A stretch of DNA of 64,000 nt from Ramlibacter sp. WS9 (GCF_003797765.1 NZ_RKMB01000006.1:216677-280676), one strand, 5' to 3'. Positions 26,148-34,762 are shown, counted from the stretch's first letter. The notes: generated from the sequence alone by a model not told the origin. A program made the numbers and translations.

Positions 26148-27470
26148 CTAGTCGAGGAACATCTGCGCGGGCACCGTCTCGCCATAGGCCCGGGCCGCCG
26201 CCTTCGGGCTGATCCTCGCGCTCATCGGCGCCTGCGCGCTCGTGCAGCGACCGGTGGCGACATAGTCCAACGCCACTTTCAGCCGTTTTTCGTTGGGGTC
26301 GCCGAGCGGCCGATCGAGGTCGTCCGGCACCACGCAGTCGGGCGTGAACCCCGCCGTGTACTTGCCGAAGCCCAGCGAGTTCAGCGTTTCGAACTGCACG
26401 GCGTTGTACGTCGTTCCGCACTCGCTGCGCGGGATGAAGCCGAACGGCTTGCCGTACGTTGTCTCGCCCACCACGACCACGTCGATGAAGGGCTTCAGGC
26501 CGTTGATCAAGAGCTCGCTTGCCGATGCAGTGCCCGGCGACGTGATGACCACGACGCGCGACAGGCCCTCAGGCAACGGATAGGCCAGCGGCGTGCCGGC
26601 GCTGTTGAACGGGACGCGCTGGTTCTGCCCGACCTGCTTGTCGTTAAAACGCAGGTACGCATACATCTGGTCGGCCAGGCGCGGGCCGCCGATCATGCTG
26701 GCGACGTCGCGCGACATGGTGACGCTGCCGCCGCCGTTGTAGCGCAGGTCCAGCACCAGCTCGCTGATGCCGGCACTCTCGAACTCCTCGAACGCCAGGC
26801 GCACGTCGCCCTTGCTGTAGGTGACGAACTGGTGATACGCGAGGTAGCCGACCTTCACGGGCGCCCCCGCTCGCGAGACGTCGAACGTGCTCTTCGCCGC
26901 CACCGGGCTCAAGGCGAAGTCTTCCGAGATCAACCGGACGGTGCGCGTGACGCCGGCCGCGTCGCGGACGACGATGGTGCGGAGCACGCCCTCGGTGGTG
27001 ACAGTGGGCAGCTTGCCGCCGATGATGCCCTCTGGGCCGACGCCGTCGATGGAGAGGAACGTGTCGCCGCGCATGATGCCGGCGCGCGCGACCGGGCCGA
27101 ACGGCTCCACATTGCGCACGCGCACCGCCGTGTGCGTGTCATCCTGCCACACGACGGTGTAGCCGTAGCCGGTGCGGCGGCCCTCGGTGAACGTGGACGT
27201 GTACTCCGCGGTCGACTGCGTGTAGCTGTAGCGATCCAGCGGCTTGTAGAGCATCGACTGGAAATAACCGTCGAGCGTTTCCGCCTTGCTGTCGGCGGTG
27301 GCAAGGTTGGCGTACCAGTAGTACTGGTCGTTCAGGAAGGTGCGCATCGACTGGCGCTGTTCCAGGGCGGTGCACGCCTGGGGCGGCAACGGTTCGGAAG
27401 GTGAAGATCCGGATCCCCCGCCGCAAGCCTGCAGCAGCAGGACGAGTGCTGCCAGTGGCAACCATTTCAT
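26148..27470 (-). CDS. Lipoprotein S41-family (C-terminal processing) peptidase
   Basis: Protein of 440 residues with a lipoprotein signal (LAALVLLLQACGGG, Cys at about residue 16) anchoring it to the periplasmic face. An N-terminal helical part, a PDZ domain (VRNVEPFGPVARAGIMRGDTFLSIDG) and a tail-specific protease domain follow. The catalytic Ser is in SPGTASASELLING and the Lys in ETTYGKPFG. Length fits lipoprotein S41 peptidases. GAGGAA precedes the ATG at 27470. It probably trims or degrades periplasmic proteins. The downstream end converges with guaC. Confidence 0.9.
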   Translation of the reverse strand: MKWLPLAALVLLLQACGGGSGSSPSEPLPPQACTALEQRQSMRTFLNDQYYWYANLATADSKAETLDGYFQSMLYKPLDRYSYTQSTAEYTSTFTEGRRTGYGYTVVWQDDTHTAVRVRNVEPFGPVARAGIMRGDTFLSIDGVGPEGIIGGKLPTVTTEGVLRTIVVRDAAGVTRTVRLISEDFALSPVAAKSTFDVSRAGAPVKVGYLAYHQFVTYSKGDVRLAFEEFESAGISELVLDLRYNGGGSVTMSRDVASMIGGPRLADQMYAYLRFNDKQVGQNQRVPFNSAGTPLAYPLPEGLSRVVVITSPGTASASELLINGLKPFIDVVVVGETTYGKPFGFIPRSECGTTYNAVQFETLNSLGFGKYTAGFTPDCVVPDDLDRPLGDPNEKRLKVALDYVATGRCTSAQAPMSARISPKAAARAYGETVPAQMFLD

Positions 27471-27481
27471 GAATGAATTCC

Positions 27482-28351
27482 TCAAGGATGCAGCAACTGT
27501 TTGGCCAGCGTGTTGAGGCGTTGGCCGGGCTCGATCAGTGACTCGAGCACGCTGAAATGGTTCAAGCCCGGGAGTGCTTCGCACACCGGAACACGCTCTT
27601 CGCCCCAGGCCGCCTGGATCAGGCGGCGCTGGCGCGAGTATTCCTCGCTCTCGTCAGCACCGCTGACCGCGTACAGGGTACCCTGCGCGGGCGAAGGCAG
27701 CAATGCGGGGCTGGCTTGGCGCACCTGGCCGCGCGTGAGCTGCAGCGAGGGCTGCAGAAACGGCGTGTGCATGATGGGGTCGAGATCGTGCAGGCCGGAG
27801 ATCGAAAGCGCGTTGCGCACGAGGTTAGGCGGCAAGTCGCGGCCGAACACCGGCCACAGGCACGCCATCATCATCGCCGCCAGGTGCCCGCCCGCGGAAT
27901 GGCCTGCCACCGTGATCCGCCCCGGGTCACCACCGCGCTTGGCGATGTTGCGCCAGGTCCAGGCCAGCGCCTGCACCATCTGCATCGTGATCTGCGGAAT
28001 CGTCACCGCCGGGCATAGCGCGTAATTGGGGACAACAACGCACACGCCTTCGCGCGTAAAAGCGGAGGCGATGAAAGAATGGTCGCGCTTGTCCAGGGCG
28101 CGCCAGTAGCCGCCGTGGATGAAGAACAGCACCGGCGCGTCGGCTTGAGATGTGGGGAAAATGTCCAGGTGCTCGTTGGGGCCGCCCCCATAACGCACGT
28201 CGAGTTCCCGCGGCAGCGTGCGCATGGCATCGTTGGACGCTGCGGCCCAGCGGCGCAGATGCTCCGGGTGCGCCGGCACCAGTTCGCGGTTGTTGTACAT
28301 GCGGTCCAGCCAGGCGCCGTCCCAGGTTTTGCTTGCGGATTCTTTTTTCAT
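27482..28351 (-). CDS. Alpha/beta hydrolase (arylformamidase-like)
   Basis: Cytosolic hydrolase of 289 residues with FFIHGGYWRALDKRDHS, whose HGGYW oxyanion motif suits kynurenine formamidase/carboxylesterase-like enzymes, the nucleophile VAGHSAGGHLAAMM, an acid in SGADESEE, and a catalytic His in LPGLNHFSV. No kynureninase or tryptophan dioxygenase gene is nearby, so the natural substrate is unclear. ATG 28351 is chosen; a GTG six codons upstream is possible. It ends 11 bp before the peptidase start, so both may be one transcript. Confidence 0.85.
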   Translation of the reverse strand: MKKESASKTWDGAWLDRMYNNRELVPAHPEHLRRWAAASNDAMRTLPRELDVRYGGGPNEHLDIFPTSQADAPVLFFIHGGYWRALDKRDHSFIASAFTREGVCVVVPNYALCPAVTIPQITMQMVQALAWTWRNIAKRGGDPGRITVAGHSAGGHLAAMMMACLWPVFGRDLPPNLVRNALSISGLHDLDPIMHTPFLQPSLQLTRGQVRQASPALLPSPAQGTLYAVSGADESEEYSRQRRLIQAAWGEERVPVCEALPGLNHFSVLESLIEPGQRLNTLAKQLLHP

Positions 28352-28428
28352 CGTGGCCGATCTTGTCACAAGGCTGACGGGGCTCCCGGCCGCCCTGCCC
28401 CTTCGCTTGTCAACCGGTGCCGCTGGGC

Positions 28429-28446
28429 GTATTCTGAATACAGAAT
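28429..28446. promoter_or_regulatory. Palindromic operator before the GntR gene
   Basis: Overlapping palindromes GTATTCTGAATAC (28429-28441) and ATTCTG-AATA-CAGAAT (28431-28446) end 7 bases before the GntR start codon. This size and position fit an autoregulatory site for an FCD-type GntR protein. Confidence 0.55.
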
Positions 28447-28452
28447 CCAGCC

Positions 28453-29139
28453 ATGACCGCTCATCTCGTCAAACTCGAAGCCGCACCCGACTTGGTCGAG
28501 CAGGTCTATCACAGCCTGCTCGACGCCATCAGCGATGGCTCGCTTGCGCCCGGCTGGCGCATCACGCAGGAAGACATCGCCGAGAAGCTGGCCGTGTCTC
28601 GCCAGCCGGTGCTGCAGGCCCTGGGGCTGCTGAAGAAGGACGGCTTCGTGCTGGACGCGCCGGGCCGTGGTGTGCTGGTGGCGCCACTGGACGCCGATGC
28701 CGTCGCCCACATCTACCAGGTGCGGGCGGCGCTGGACGCACTGGCGGCTCGGCTGGCCGCGGCCCATCGCGCCCGGCTCGACCCGCGGCTGATCGAACAA
28801 GGGCGCAAGGCAGCGCGGGGCCGCAACGTCAAGGCCATGATTGATGCCGACCTGGCATTCCACCGCGCCATCTACGCAGCCTCGAACAATCCGCTGATCG
28901 AACGCAGCGCCATGCAGCATTGGCGCCACCTGCGCCGGGTGATGGGCGCCGCGCTGCAGCAATCGAAGCAGCGTGAAACGGTATGGGACGAGCACGAGGC
29001 CATCGCCAAGGCCATTGCCGCGGGCGACGCCGACCGCGCCGCGCGCCTCATCGAGCAGCACGGCCAGCGCGCCAGCGAGAACCTGGCCGAGCGGCTGTCC
29101 CATGTGTTGAAGACCCGTGAAGGAGACAATGCATCATGA
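28453..29139 (+). CDS. GntR-family regulator (FadR/FCD subtype)
   Basis: Transcription factor of 228 residues with an N-terminal winged helix (VEQVYHSLLDAISDGSLAPG, ITQEDIAEKLAVSRQPVLQA) and a C-terminal FCD effector domain (DADLAFHRAIYAASNNPLI and the HEAIAKAIAAGDADRAARLI metal-site segment with its His). It starts at 28453 after a palindrome that may be its own operator, and it overlaps the next gene by ATGA. The operon that follows is likely its target, with a small carboxylate as effector. Confidence 0.9.
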   Translation: MTAHLVKLEAAPDLVEQVYHSLLDAISDGSLAPGWRITQEDIAEKLAVSRQPVLQALGLLKKDGFVLDAPGRGVLVAPLDADAVAHIYQVRAALDALAARLAAAHRARLDPRLIEQGRKAARGRNVKAMIDADLAFHRAIYAASNNPLIERSAMQHWRHLRRVMGAALQQSKQRETVWDEHEAIAKAIAAGDADRAARLIEQHGQRASENLAERLSHVLKTREGDNAS

Positions 29140-30032
29140 GACTGACCCCCGAACAACTCGAACAGTTCGACCGCGAAGGCTACCTGTTCTTTCCCGCCCA
29201 GTTCACGCGTGATGAGATGCGGGCGCTGACCGATGAAGTGCCGCAGCTCTACGCCCGGCGCGAGGCCTGCAACGTCCGCGAAAAAGGCAAGGATGCGGTG
29301 CGCACCAACTTTGCGGCGCATATGTACAGCAAGCCGTTCGCCAAGCTGGCGCGCCATCCCCGCATGGTGCAGCCGGTGATGGACCTGTTCGACGAGCAGG
29401 TGTACATGCACCAGTTCAAGATCAACGGCAAACAGGCTTTCGACGGCGATGTGTGGCAGTGGCACCAGGATTACGGCACCTGGCTCAACGACGACCAGAT
29501 GCCCACCGAGCGGGCGATGAACGTTGCCATCTTCCTGGACGACGTGAACGAGTACAACGGCCCGCTGATGTTCATTCCGGGCAGCCACAAGAAGGGCGTG
29601 GTCCAGGCCAGGCACGACCTCACGACCACCAGCTACCCGCTGTGGACCGTGGACAACGATTTGATCGCGACGCTGGTGGATCGCGCGGGCGGCAAGAACG
29701 GCGGCATCGTCAGCCCCAAGGGCCCGGCCGGCTCGATGATCCTCTTCCACAGTTGCCTCGTGCATGCCTCCAGCAGCAACCTGTCGCCGTGGAACCGCGT
29801 GAGCGTCTATCTGAGCCTGTGCGCGGTCAGCAACCACATCCGCCGCTTCAAGCGCCCGGAGTACATCGCGCACCGCAACTTCACGCCCATCGAGTGCCTG
29901 CCGGACGATTGCCTGCTGAAGGACTATCCGGTGGACCTGCCGTGGAAAGACGGCATTCCAGCCAGTGCACTGCAGACCACCGATGTGCCGTTCGATGGAT
30001 CGCGAGTCGAACCCGCAATGACAGTCCTATGA
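29136..30032 (+). CDS. Phytanoyl-CoA dioxygenase (PhyH) family protein
   Basis: Fe(II)/2-oxoglutarate-dependent dioxygenase of 298 residues. The iron facial triad is visible: HxD in WQWHQDYGTWLNDD (about residues 108-110) and the distal His in FHSCLVHASSSNLSPWNRVS (about 210). WHQDYGTW plus the LHS region resembles ectoine-hydroxylase-like members, but no ectoine genes are nearby. The C-terminus (VPFDGSRVEPAMTVL) encodes the sequence CGCAATGACAG, also found at the end of the palindromic elements, so the tail may derive from one. It overlaps both neighbours by ATGA. Confidence 0.88.
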   Translation: MRLTPEQLEQFDREGYLFFPAQFTRDEMRALTDEVPQLYARREACNVREKGKDAVRTNFAAHMYSKPFAKLARHPRMVQPVMDLFDEQVYMHQFKINGKQAFDGDVWQWHQDYGTWLNDDQMPTERAMNVAIFLDDVNEYNGPLMFIPGSHKKGVVQARHDLTTTSYPLWTVDNDLIATLVDRAGGKNGGIVSPKGPAGSMILFHSCLVHASSSNLSPWNRVSVYLSLCAVSNHIRRFKRPEYIAHRNFTPIECLPDDCLLKDYPVDLPWKDGIPASALQTTDVPFDGSRVEPAMTVL

Positions 30033-31387
30033 GTCTCCACGCGAAACTTCTGCAACGCGCCGCGCAAGGCAAGCCGATCCGCATCGGGCTGATCGGCGCC
30101 GGCAAGTTCGGTTCGATGTACCTCGCGCAGGTCCCGCGCACACCCGGCGTCCACCTGGTGGGGATCGCCGATCTTTCGCCCGACGGCGCGCGGGCCAACC
30201 TGGCCCGCGTGGGATGGGATGCCGCGCGGACCCAGGCGGCCTCGCTGGACGCGGCGATCCAGTCCGGTACGACACACATCGGCGAAGACTGGCAGGCGCT
30301 CGTGCGGCACCCGGCTATCGACGTCGTGGTCGAATGCACCGGCCACCCGATCGCTGCCGTGGACCACTGCCTGGAAGCTTTCGCCAACGGCAAGCACGTG
30401 GTGAACGTCACCGTGGAGGCCGACGCGTTTTGCGGGCCCTTGTTGGCGCGTAGAGCAGCGCAGGCAGGTGTCGTGTATTCGCTCGCATTCGGTGACCAGC
30501 CGGCGCTGATCTGCGACCTGGTGGACTGGGCGCGAACCTGCGGCTTTCCCGTGGTCGCGGCCGGGCGCGGCCACAAGTGGCTGCCGCATTTCTGCGAATC
30601 GACACCGGAAACTGTATGGGGCTACTACGGCCTCACGCCCGAGCAGGCCACGCGGGGCGGCCTCAACCCGAAGATGTTCAACAGCTTCCTCGACGGTTCG
30701 AAGCCCTCGATCGAAAGCACGGCCGTCGCCAACGCCACCGGCCTCACCGTTCCTTCCAACGGGCTTCTGTACCCGCCGGCCAGCGTCGAAGACATCCCGT
30801 TCGTCACGCGACCCATCAGCGAAGGCGGTGTGCTGGAACGCAAGGGCATGGTCGAGGTGATCTCGTCGCTGGAAGCGAACGGCCGCCAGATTCCGTACGA
30901 CATCCGCATGGGCGTGTGGGTGACGGTGGAAGCTGAGACCGAATACATCAAGAACTGCTTCGAGGAATACAACGCGCACACCGACCCGACCGGGCGCTAC
31001 TTCACCTTGTACAAGCGCTGGCACCTGATCGGCCTGGAAGTCGGCATATCGGTGGCGAGCGTCGCGCTGCGCGGCGAGGCAACGGGCGTTGCGACCTGCT
31101 GGAACGCGGACGTGGTGACAACTGCCAAGCGCGACCTGGTGCCCGGCGACATGCTGGACGGCGAAGGCGGTTACACGGTGTGGGGCAAACTGCTGCCATC
31201 GAAGAAGTCGACGCAGATCGGCGGCTTGCCGTTGGGCCTGGCACACGACGTGAAAGTCGTGCGGCCGGTGAAGAAAGGCCAGAGCCTGTGCTGGGCCGAT
31301 GTGGCCATGGACACGTCAACACATGCTTACAAGATCCGCAAGGAGATGGAAGCGATGTTCAACGCGCCGGTGTTGAAAGCCGCCTGA
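30029..31387 (+). CDS. NAD(P)-dependent oxidoreductase with SAF domain
   Basis: Protein of 452 residues. Residues 17-140 form a Rossmann fold (IRIGLIGAGKFGSMYLAQV), a middle domain resembles homoserine-dehydrogenase-like enzymes, and a C-terminal SAF domain (TAKRDLVPGDMLDGEGGYTVWG) binds small ligands. Such proteins are often annotated as SAF domain or homoserine dehydrogenase-like and include enzymes of sugar-acid metabolism (DrlE-like). It is the third gene of the GntR-PhyH operon, overlapping PhyH by ATGA. A role in oxidising a hydroxylated product of the dioxygenase is an inference. Confidence 0.8.
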   Translation: MSLHAKLLQRAAQGKPIRIGLIGAGKFGSMYLAQVPRTPGVHLVGIADLSPDGARANLARVGWDAARTQAASLDAAIQSGTTHIGEDWQALVRHPAIDVVVECTGHPIAAVDHCLEAFANGKHVVNVTVEADAFCGPLLARRAAQAGVVYSLAFGDQPALICDLVDWARTCGFPVVAAGRGHKWLPHFCESTPETVWGYYGLTPEQATRGGLNPKMFNSFLDGSKPSIESTAVANATGLTVPSNGLLYPPASVEDIPFVTRPISEGGVLERKGMVEVISSLEANGRQIPYDIRMGVWVTVEAETEYIKNCFEEYNAHTDPTGRYFTLYKRWHLIGLEVGISVASVALRGEATGVATCWNADVVTTAKRDLVPGDMLDGEGGYTVWGKLLPSKKSTQIGGLPLGLAHDVKVVRPVKKGQSLCWADVAMDTSTHAYKIRKEMEAMFNAPVLKAA

Positions 31388-31447
31388 CAGCAATCCGCAG
31401 CCGCCCCGTCCGATGATGGCTCGTTCCATCAACCAAGGGAGGCGCTT

Positions 31448-32317
31448 GTGATCATCACCGTGCTGGGTATCGGTGCCATGGGGTTTCCAATGGCGCGGCG
31501 ACTGTGCGAAGCCGGGCACATCGTCCATGTCTGGAATCGTTCGCGCGACAAGGCGGAGCGCGTCGCTCCTTTCGGCGGCATCGTGCACGAGAATCCCGCG
31601 TCCGCCACCAGCGTCGCCGACGTGGTCGTCAGCATGCTCGAGACCGGCCCCGTCGTCGAAGACGTTCTGTTCAATCAGGGCGCGGCGAAGGCGATGGCGA
31701 GTGGCACCCTGTTCGTTGACATGGCATCCATCCAGCCGCGAGAAGCGCGCGACCACGCCGCGCGTCTGGGCGACTTCGGCGTGAGCCATCTCGATGCGCC
31801 GGTATCCGGCGGCACGGGCGGCGCCGAGGCAGGCGCACTCGTCATCATGGTGGGCGGCAAAGCCGCCGACTTCGAGCGGGCGCTGCCGGTGTTCGAAGTC
31901 TTCGGACGCGCCACTCACGTAGGCCCGCACGGCACAGGCCAGCTCACGAAGTTGGCGAACCAGATGATCGTCGGCATCACCATCGGTGCCGTGGCGGAAG
32001 CACTGCTGCTCTGCCAGAAAGGCGGCGCAGACATGAGCAAGGTCAAGCAGGCCATCACCGGCGGCTTCGCCGACAGCCGTATTCTGCAAGTGCATGGCCA
32101 GCGCATGGTCGAGCGGGACTTCACACCGCGCGCGCGCATGACAGTGCAGTTGAAGGACATGCGCAATGCGCTCGCCACTGCCGAGGAAGTGGGCTTCGAA
32201 GCACCCGTCACCGCGCTGTTCGAAAAGCTCTACGCGGACAGCGTTGAGCACGGCCTGGCCGACCTCGATCATGCGGGACTCTTCGTCGAATTGGCGAGCC
32301 GAAACGGCATGCAATAA
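31448..32317 (+). CDS. 3-hydroxyisobutyrate dehydrogenase-like NAD(P) oxidoreductase
   Basis: Protein of 289 residues in the beta-hydroxyacid dehydrogenase family. Visible are the Rossmann motif VLGIGAMGFPMARRL, the substrate loop DAPVSGGTGGAEAGAL and the catalytic Lys in GQLTKLANQMIVG. Members oxidise 3-hydroxyisobutyrate, tartronate semialdehyde or similar. The start is GTG at 31448 after GGGAGG. It follows the SAF-domain gene by 60 bp and may belong to the same catabolic operon. Confidence 0.88.
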   Translation: MIITVLGIGAMGFPMARRLCEAGHIVHVWNRSRDKAERVAPFGGIVHENPASATSVADVVVSMLETGPVVEDVLFNQGAAKAMASGTLFVDMASIQPREARDHAARLGDFGVSHLDAPVSGGTGGAEAGALVIMVGGKAADFERALPVFEVFGRATHVGPHGTGQLTKLANQMIVGITIGAVAEALLLCQKGGADMSKVKQAITGGFADSRILQVHGQRMVERDFTPRARMTVQLKDMRNALATAEEVGFEAPVTALFEKLYADSVEHGLADLDHAGLFVELASRNGMQ

Positions 32318-32408
32318 GCCTCGCCAGAAAACCCCTCGCGAGTTTTGGCATAATTGCGTCTTCGCCCCAAACCGGCTTCGTATTTTTGAGTAAAATACGC
32401 GCTGCTGT

Positions 32409-32484
<76 letters not shown>

Positions 32485-32507
32485 CAGCCTCTTTTTTCGA
32501 TTTCAGT

Positions 32508-32583
32508 GGGCTCTTAGCTCAGTTGGTAGAGCAGCGGACTCTTAATCCGTAGGTCGAGTGTTCGAGTCACTCAGGGCCCACCA
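32508..32583 (+). tRNA. tRNA-Lys (anticodon CUU)
   Basis: A cloverleaf of 76 bases. The acceptor stem is GGGCTCT / AGGGCCC, the anticodon loop CTCTTAA, the T-loop TTCGAGT, and CCA is encoded. It reads AAG. It is 23 bp after tRNA-Ala, so they share a transcript that ends at the hairpin at 32599. Confidence 0.95.
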
Positions 32584-32598
32584 CCCACTGCCTTGCAC

Positions 32599-32627
32599 GG
32601 CCGGTTAGCAACAGCTAACCGGCCTTT
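32599..32627 (+). terminator. Intrinsic terminator after the tRNA pair
   Basis: A perfect 11-bp stem GGCCGGTTAGC / GCTAACCGGCC with an AACA loop, followed by TTT. It ends the tRNA transcript. Confidence 0.85.
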
Positions 32628-32735
32628 GCACGATTGGGTCCATGTAATCGCCATGTAAGCGGTTTGCATCGAAAAAAAATGCTTCGCCGTGCAACCCCTG
32701 TGTAAAGTGGCAAGAGCATCTCCGGGGCTATCAAC

Positions 32736-32948
32736 TTGAAGAGTCTTCTTCTTTTTATCCTCGCGTCTCTTGCAGCGGCTTCTGCGGTCACCGTCATTGC
32801 ACCGTATGCACTGGGCCGTGTACTGACAGGCGCGGAGTTCGCAGCTGTCGCCCTGCTGATAGTCGCGGCGCTGGCTCGCTTGGCTCTGCTGGTACGCAGG
32901 CGTCAAAGGCGAAAGGTCGAGGGAATGCGGGACTCGGCACTTTGGTAG
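32736..32948 (+). CDS. Possible small two-helix membrane protein
   Basis: An open frame for 70 residues with two hydrophobic stretches (LLLFILASLAAASAVTVIAP and FAAVALLIVAALARLALLV) and a basic tail RRRQRRKVEG. The start would be TTG and no convincing ribosome site is visible, so coding is uncertain. It lies in a gene-poor area (32628-33237) downstream of two tRNAs. Confidence 0.3.
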   Translation: MKSLLLFILASLAAASAVTVIAPYALGRVLTGAEFAAVALLIVAALARLALLVRRRQRRKVEGMRDSALW

Positions 32949-33045
32949 CGGCCGTCCGCCAAAATACGGAGTGGTGGCCCGCAATGGGATTTCGAGACGT
33001 GGCGCGAGCCGTTTGGTCCCATGTTCCCGCTTACCTAGGGGACAT

Positions 33046-33200
33046 ATGGCTCAAGCAGTTGTCACGCGGCGGCATGGCGACGTTTCTCAGGCGCGTCTCC
33101 TTTGGATCAAGGCGGCCAGGCTCCTGGAAGACGAGCGGCGAATCGTCCGTGGCGGCGGCCATTTGGAAGCGGATGGCAATACGACGTTTACCCGCCTAAC
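33046..33200 (+). pseudogene. Possible 5' remnant of an island gene
   Basis: From ATG 33046 the frame reads MAQAVVTRRHGDVSQARLLW and IKAARLLEDERRIVRGGGHLE, then becomes featureless and continues antisense through the RidA gene. The beginning looks like a true protein N-terminus, similar in my recollection to N-termini of large island-borne proteins that begin VVTRR-GD--QARLFW-KAA. If so this is a truncated copy left next to the tRNA genes. The assignment is weak. Confidence 0.3.
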
Positions 33201-33237
33201 TGCCCAGCGCTCGTGGAGCAGCGGACCGGATCACACA

Positions 33238-33633
33238 TCAACGCGCCAGTGCGATCACATCCAGCGCAAACAGTGCTCCGCCACCCGGAGATGCATTGGG
33301 ATCCGCAACTCCAACTGCGGTGCGCGCAGGGGGATCGGTCGGGAAAGTTTCCATCCAGGCCTGGTGAAACGCGTCGCGGTGGCGCAGATCCCCCAGGTAG
33401 AGGGTGACCTTCACGACATCAGCCAACGTGCCACCTGAAGCCTTGAGCACCTCTGCAAGGTTCTTGAGAGCCATGCGCGCCTGCTCTAGTGGATCTTCCG
33501 GAAAGCGGCCCGTCCCCGGTTCCCGGCCGCGGATCACGGACAGGAACAGGAAGCCTCCGGCGCGGACACCGGGCACCATGCCGCGCATGCGCTCGGGTGC
33601 GGCATCGGATTGGGGCATGGTTGACCTATTCAT
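33238..33633 (-). CDS. RidA/YjgF-family protein
   Basis: A small protein of 131 residues of the Rid family, which hydrolyse reactive enamines and imines. Family features are ARMALKNLAEVLKASGGTLADVVKVTLYL and DPPARTAVGV, with the substrate-binding Arg. The C-terminal GALVEIE motif is altered here (GALFALDV), losing the usual Glu, so it may be a non-deaminase Rid subtype. The start at 33633 overlaps the upstream hydrolase by 8 bases; a second ATG lies 5 codons in. It is the last gene of the meta-cleavage operon. Confidence 0.83.
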   Translation of the reverse strand: MNRSTMPQSDAAPERMRGMVPGVRAGGFLFLSVIRGREPGTGRFPEDPLEQARMALKNLAEVLKASGGTLADVVKVTLYLGDLRHRDAFHQAWMETFPTDPPARTAVGVADPNASPGGGALFALDVIALAR

Positions 33634-34489
33634 GAAGGAAGTCCCTGATGATCTTCACCGATGCATCCGGAGCGTCGGTCTGCACCTGGTGACCCGCGCC
33701 CTCCACCCATTCGATGCGCGCAGCCGGCAGCATCTCCGCCAGCGCCAGGCCGGTTTCGGGGACTGCGAACGTGTCCTTCTTGCCCCACAGGATCAAGGTC
33801 GGAATCTTCTGCGTGAGGATCGGAAGCGCGCGCTGCCATTGCGTCTGCAGGGACAGCACGGGATCGTTTCGAACGTAGTCGATTCCTGCCGCCATGCGCC
33901 GGAAAGCTTCTAGGGCACCCGGCCGGGTCGCGGCCGCCTGTCGGTCATCGACCAGTTTGTCGGTGATGCGAGACCTGTCGATGATGAGCGCCTCGAGCAG
34001 CGCCTTCATGGCTTCGCGCGTCCCGTCGTAACCCATGAGCGCCTTCATCGCGGCATTCGGAGCCTGCTTGATCCCCATCGAGCCTGCGATGGTGAGCGAA
34101 GACACGATCACCAGCTTCTCGACGCGATCGGGATGCAGCATCGCATAGTACACACCGGCCCATGCACCTTGCGAGTTGCCGATGATGCTGCAGCGGTCGA
34201 TCGCGAGTGCGTCGATGAAGTCCGCCATGTGCTTCGCCCGGCTGATCAAGCCGTAGGGTGTGGGCGCACTGACGTCGGTCAGGCCGAAGCCGCCAATGGA
34301 GTCCGGCGCCAGGACGTGAAAATCACTGCCCAGGAGCGGGAGGACAGGGCCCATACCGGAGGCGCCTGACGATCCGGCGCCACCACCGTGGAGGGCGAGC
34401 ACCCTGCGCTCGCCGTCGCCCGCCTCTGAATAGTGGGTCCGCACTCCGTTGGCGAGGACCCAGCGGGAACGCACTTTGTTTTCTGTCAT
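33626..34489 (-). CDS. Meta-cleavage product (C-C bond) hydrolase
   Basis: Alpha/beta hydrolase of 287 residues in the BphD/MhpC/XylF group, which cleave the 2-hydroxymuconic-type ring-fission product into a dienoate and a carboxylic acid. Visible are the HGGGAGSSG oxyanion loop, the nucleophile Ser106 in GNSQGAWAG, the acid in LILWGKKDTF and the His in GAGHQVQTD. It lies between the LigA-like and RidA genes, in the same direction as the LigAB dioxygenase that would supply its substrate. Confidence 0.85.
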   Translation of the reverse strand: MTENKVRSRWVLANGVRTHYSEAGDGERRVLALHGGGAGSSGASGMGPVLPLLGSDFHVLAPDSIGGFGLTDVSAPTPYGLISRAKHMADFIDALAIDRCSIIGNSQGAWAGVYYAMLHPDRVEKLVIVSSLTIAGSMGIKQAPNAAMKALMGYDGTREAMKALLEALIIDRSRITDKLVDDRQAAATRPGALEAFRRMAAGIDYVRNDPVLSLQTQWQRALPILTQKIPTLILWGKKDTFAVPETGLALAEMLPAARIEWVEGAGHQVQTDAPDASVKIIRDFLHE

Positions 34490-34507
34490 GGATAAAGCCT
34501 TTCTTGT

Positions 34508-34762
34508 TCAGGTGTTCAAGCCGCGCTTGGCGTACTCGGCGACATAGCGGATGCCCACGGTTCCGCAGAAATTTCGAATCAGGAGCGGATGGACGCCCCA
34601 CTCGTAGAGCGTCGCCACGTCCTTCGCGGCGATCGCGGCCTTCTCTTCGCTCTTCAGTTCGTAGTGCTGGAAAGCCGCCTCGGGGTCGTCACGGAGCGCT
34701 TCCTGAAGCCGGGCGTCCTTGTCGAAATCGAACAGGAAGCGTTCGAGTGCGTGCCGGTTCAC
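34508..34762 (-). CDS. LigA-like small subunit of extradiol dioxygenase
   Basis: A protein of 84 residues that starts at GTG (34762) overlapping the TGA of the LigB-like gene (GTGA). RFLFDFDKDARLQEALRDDP, then KSEEKAAIAAKDVATLYEWG and HPLLIRNF match the LigA alpha-subunit fold of protocatechuate 4,5-dioxygenase, which closes the active site of the beta subunit. Here it is about half the length of LigA, as in short LigA-domain partners. Confidence 0.83.
   Translation of the reverse strand: MNRHALERFLFDFDKDARLQEALRDDPEAAFQHYELKSEEKAAIAAKDVATLYEWGVHPLLIRNFCGTVGIRYVAEYAKRGLNT

Noticed and set aside
32628..32735. Integrase arm-site-like repeats (CATGTAA twice near 32640-32656)
   Set aside because: The repeats are seven bases, no integrase gene is present and no tRNA 3'-end duplicate is found in the window.
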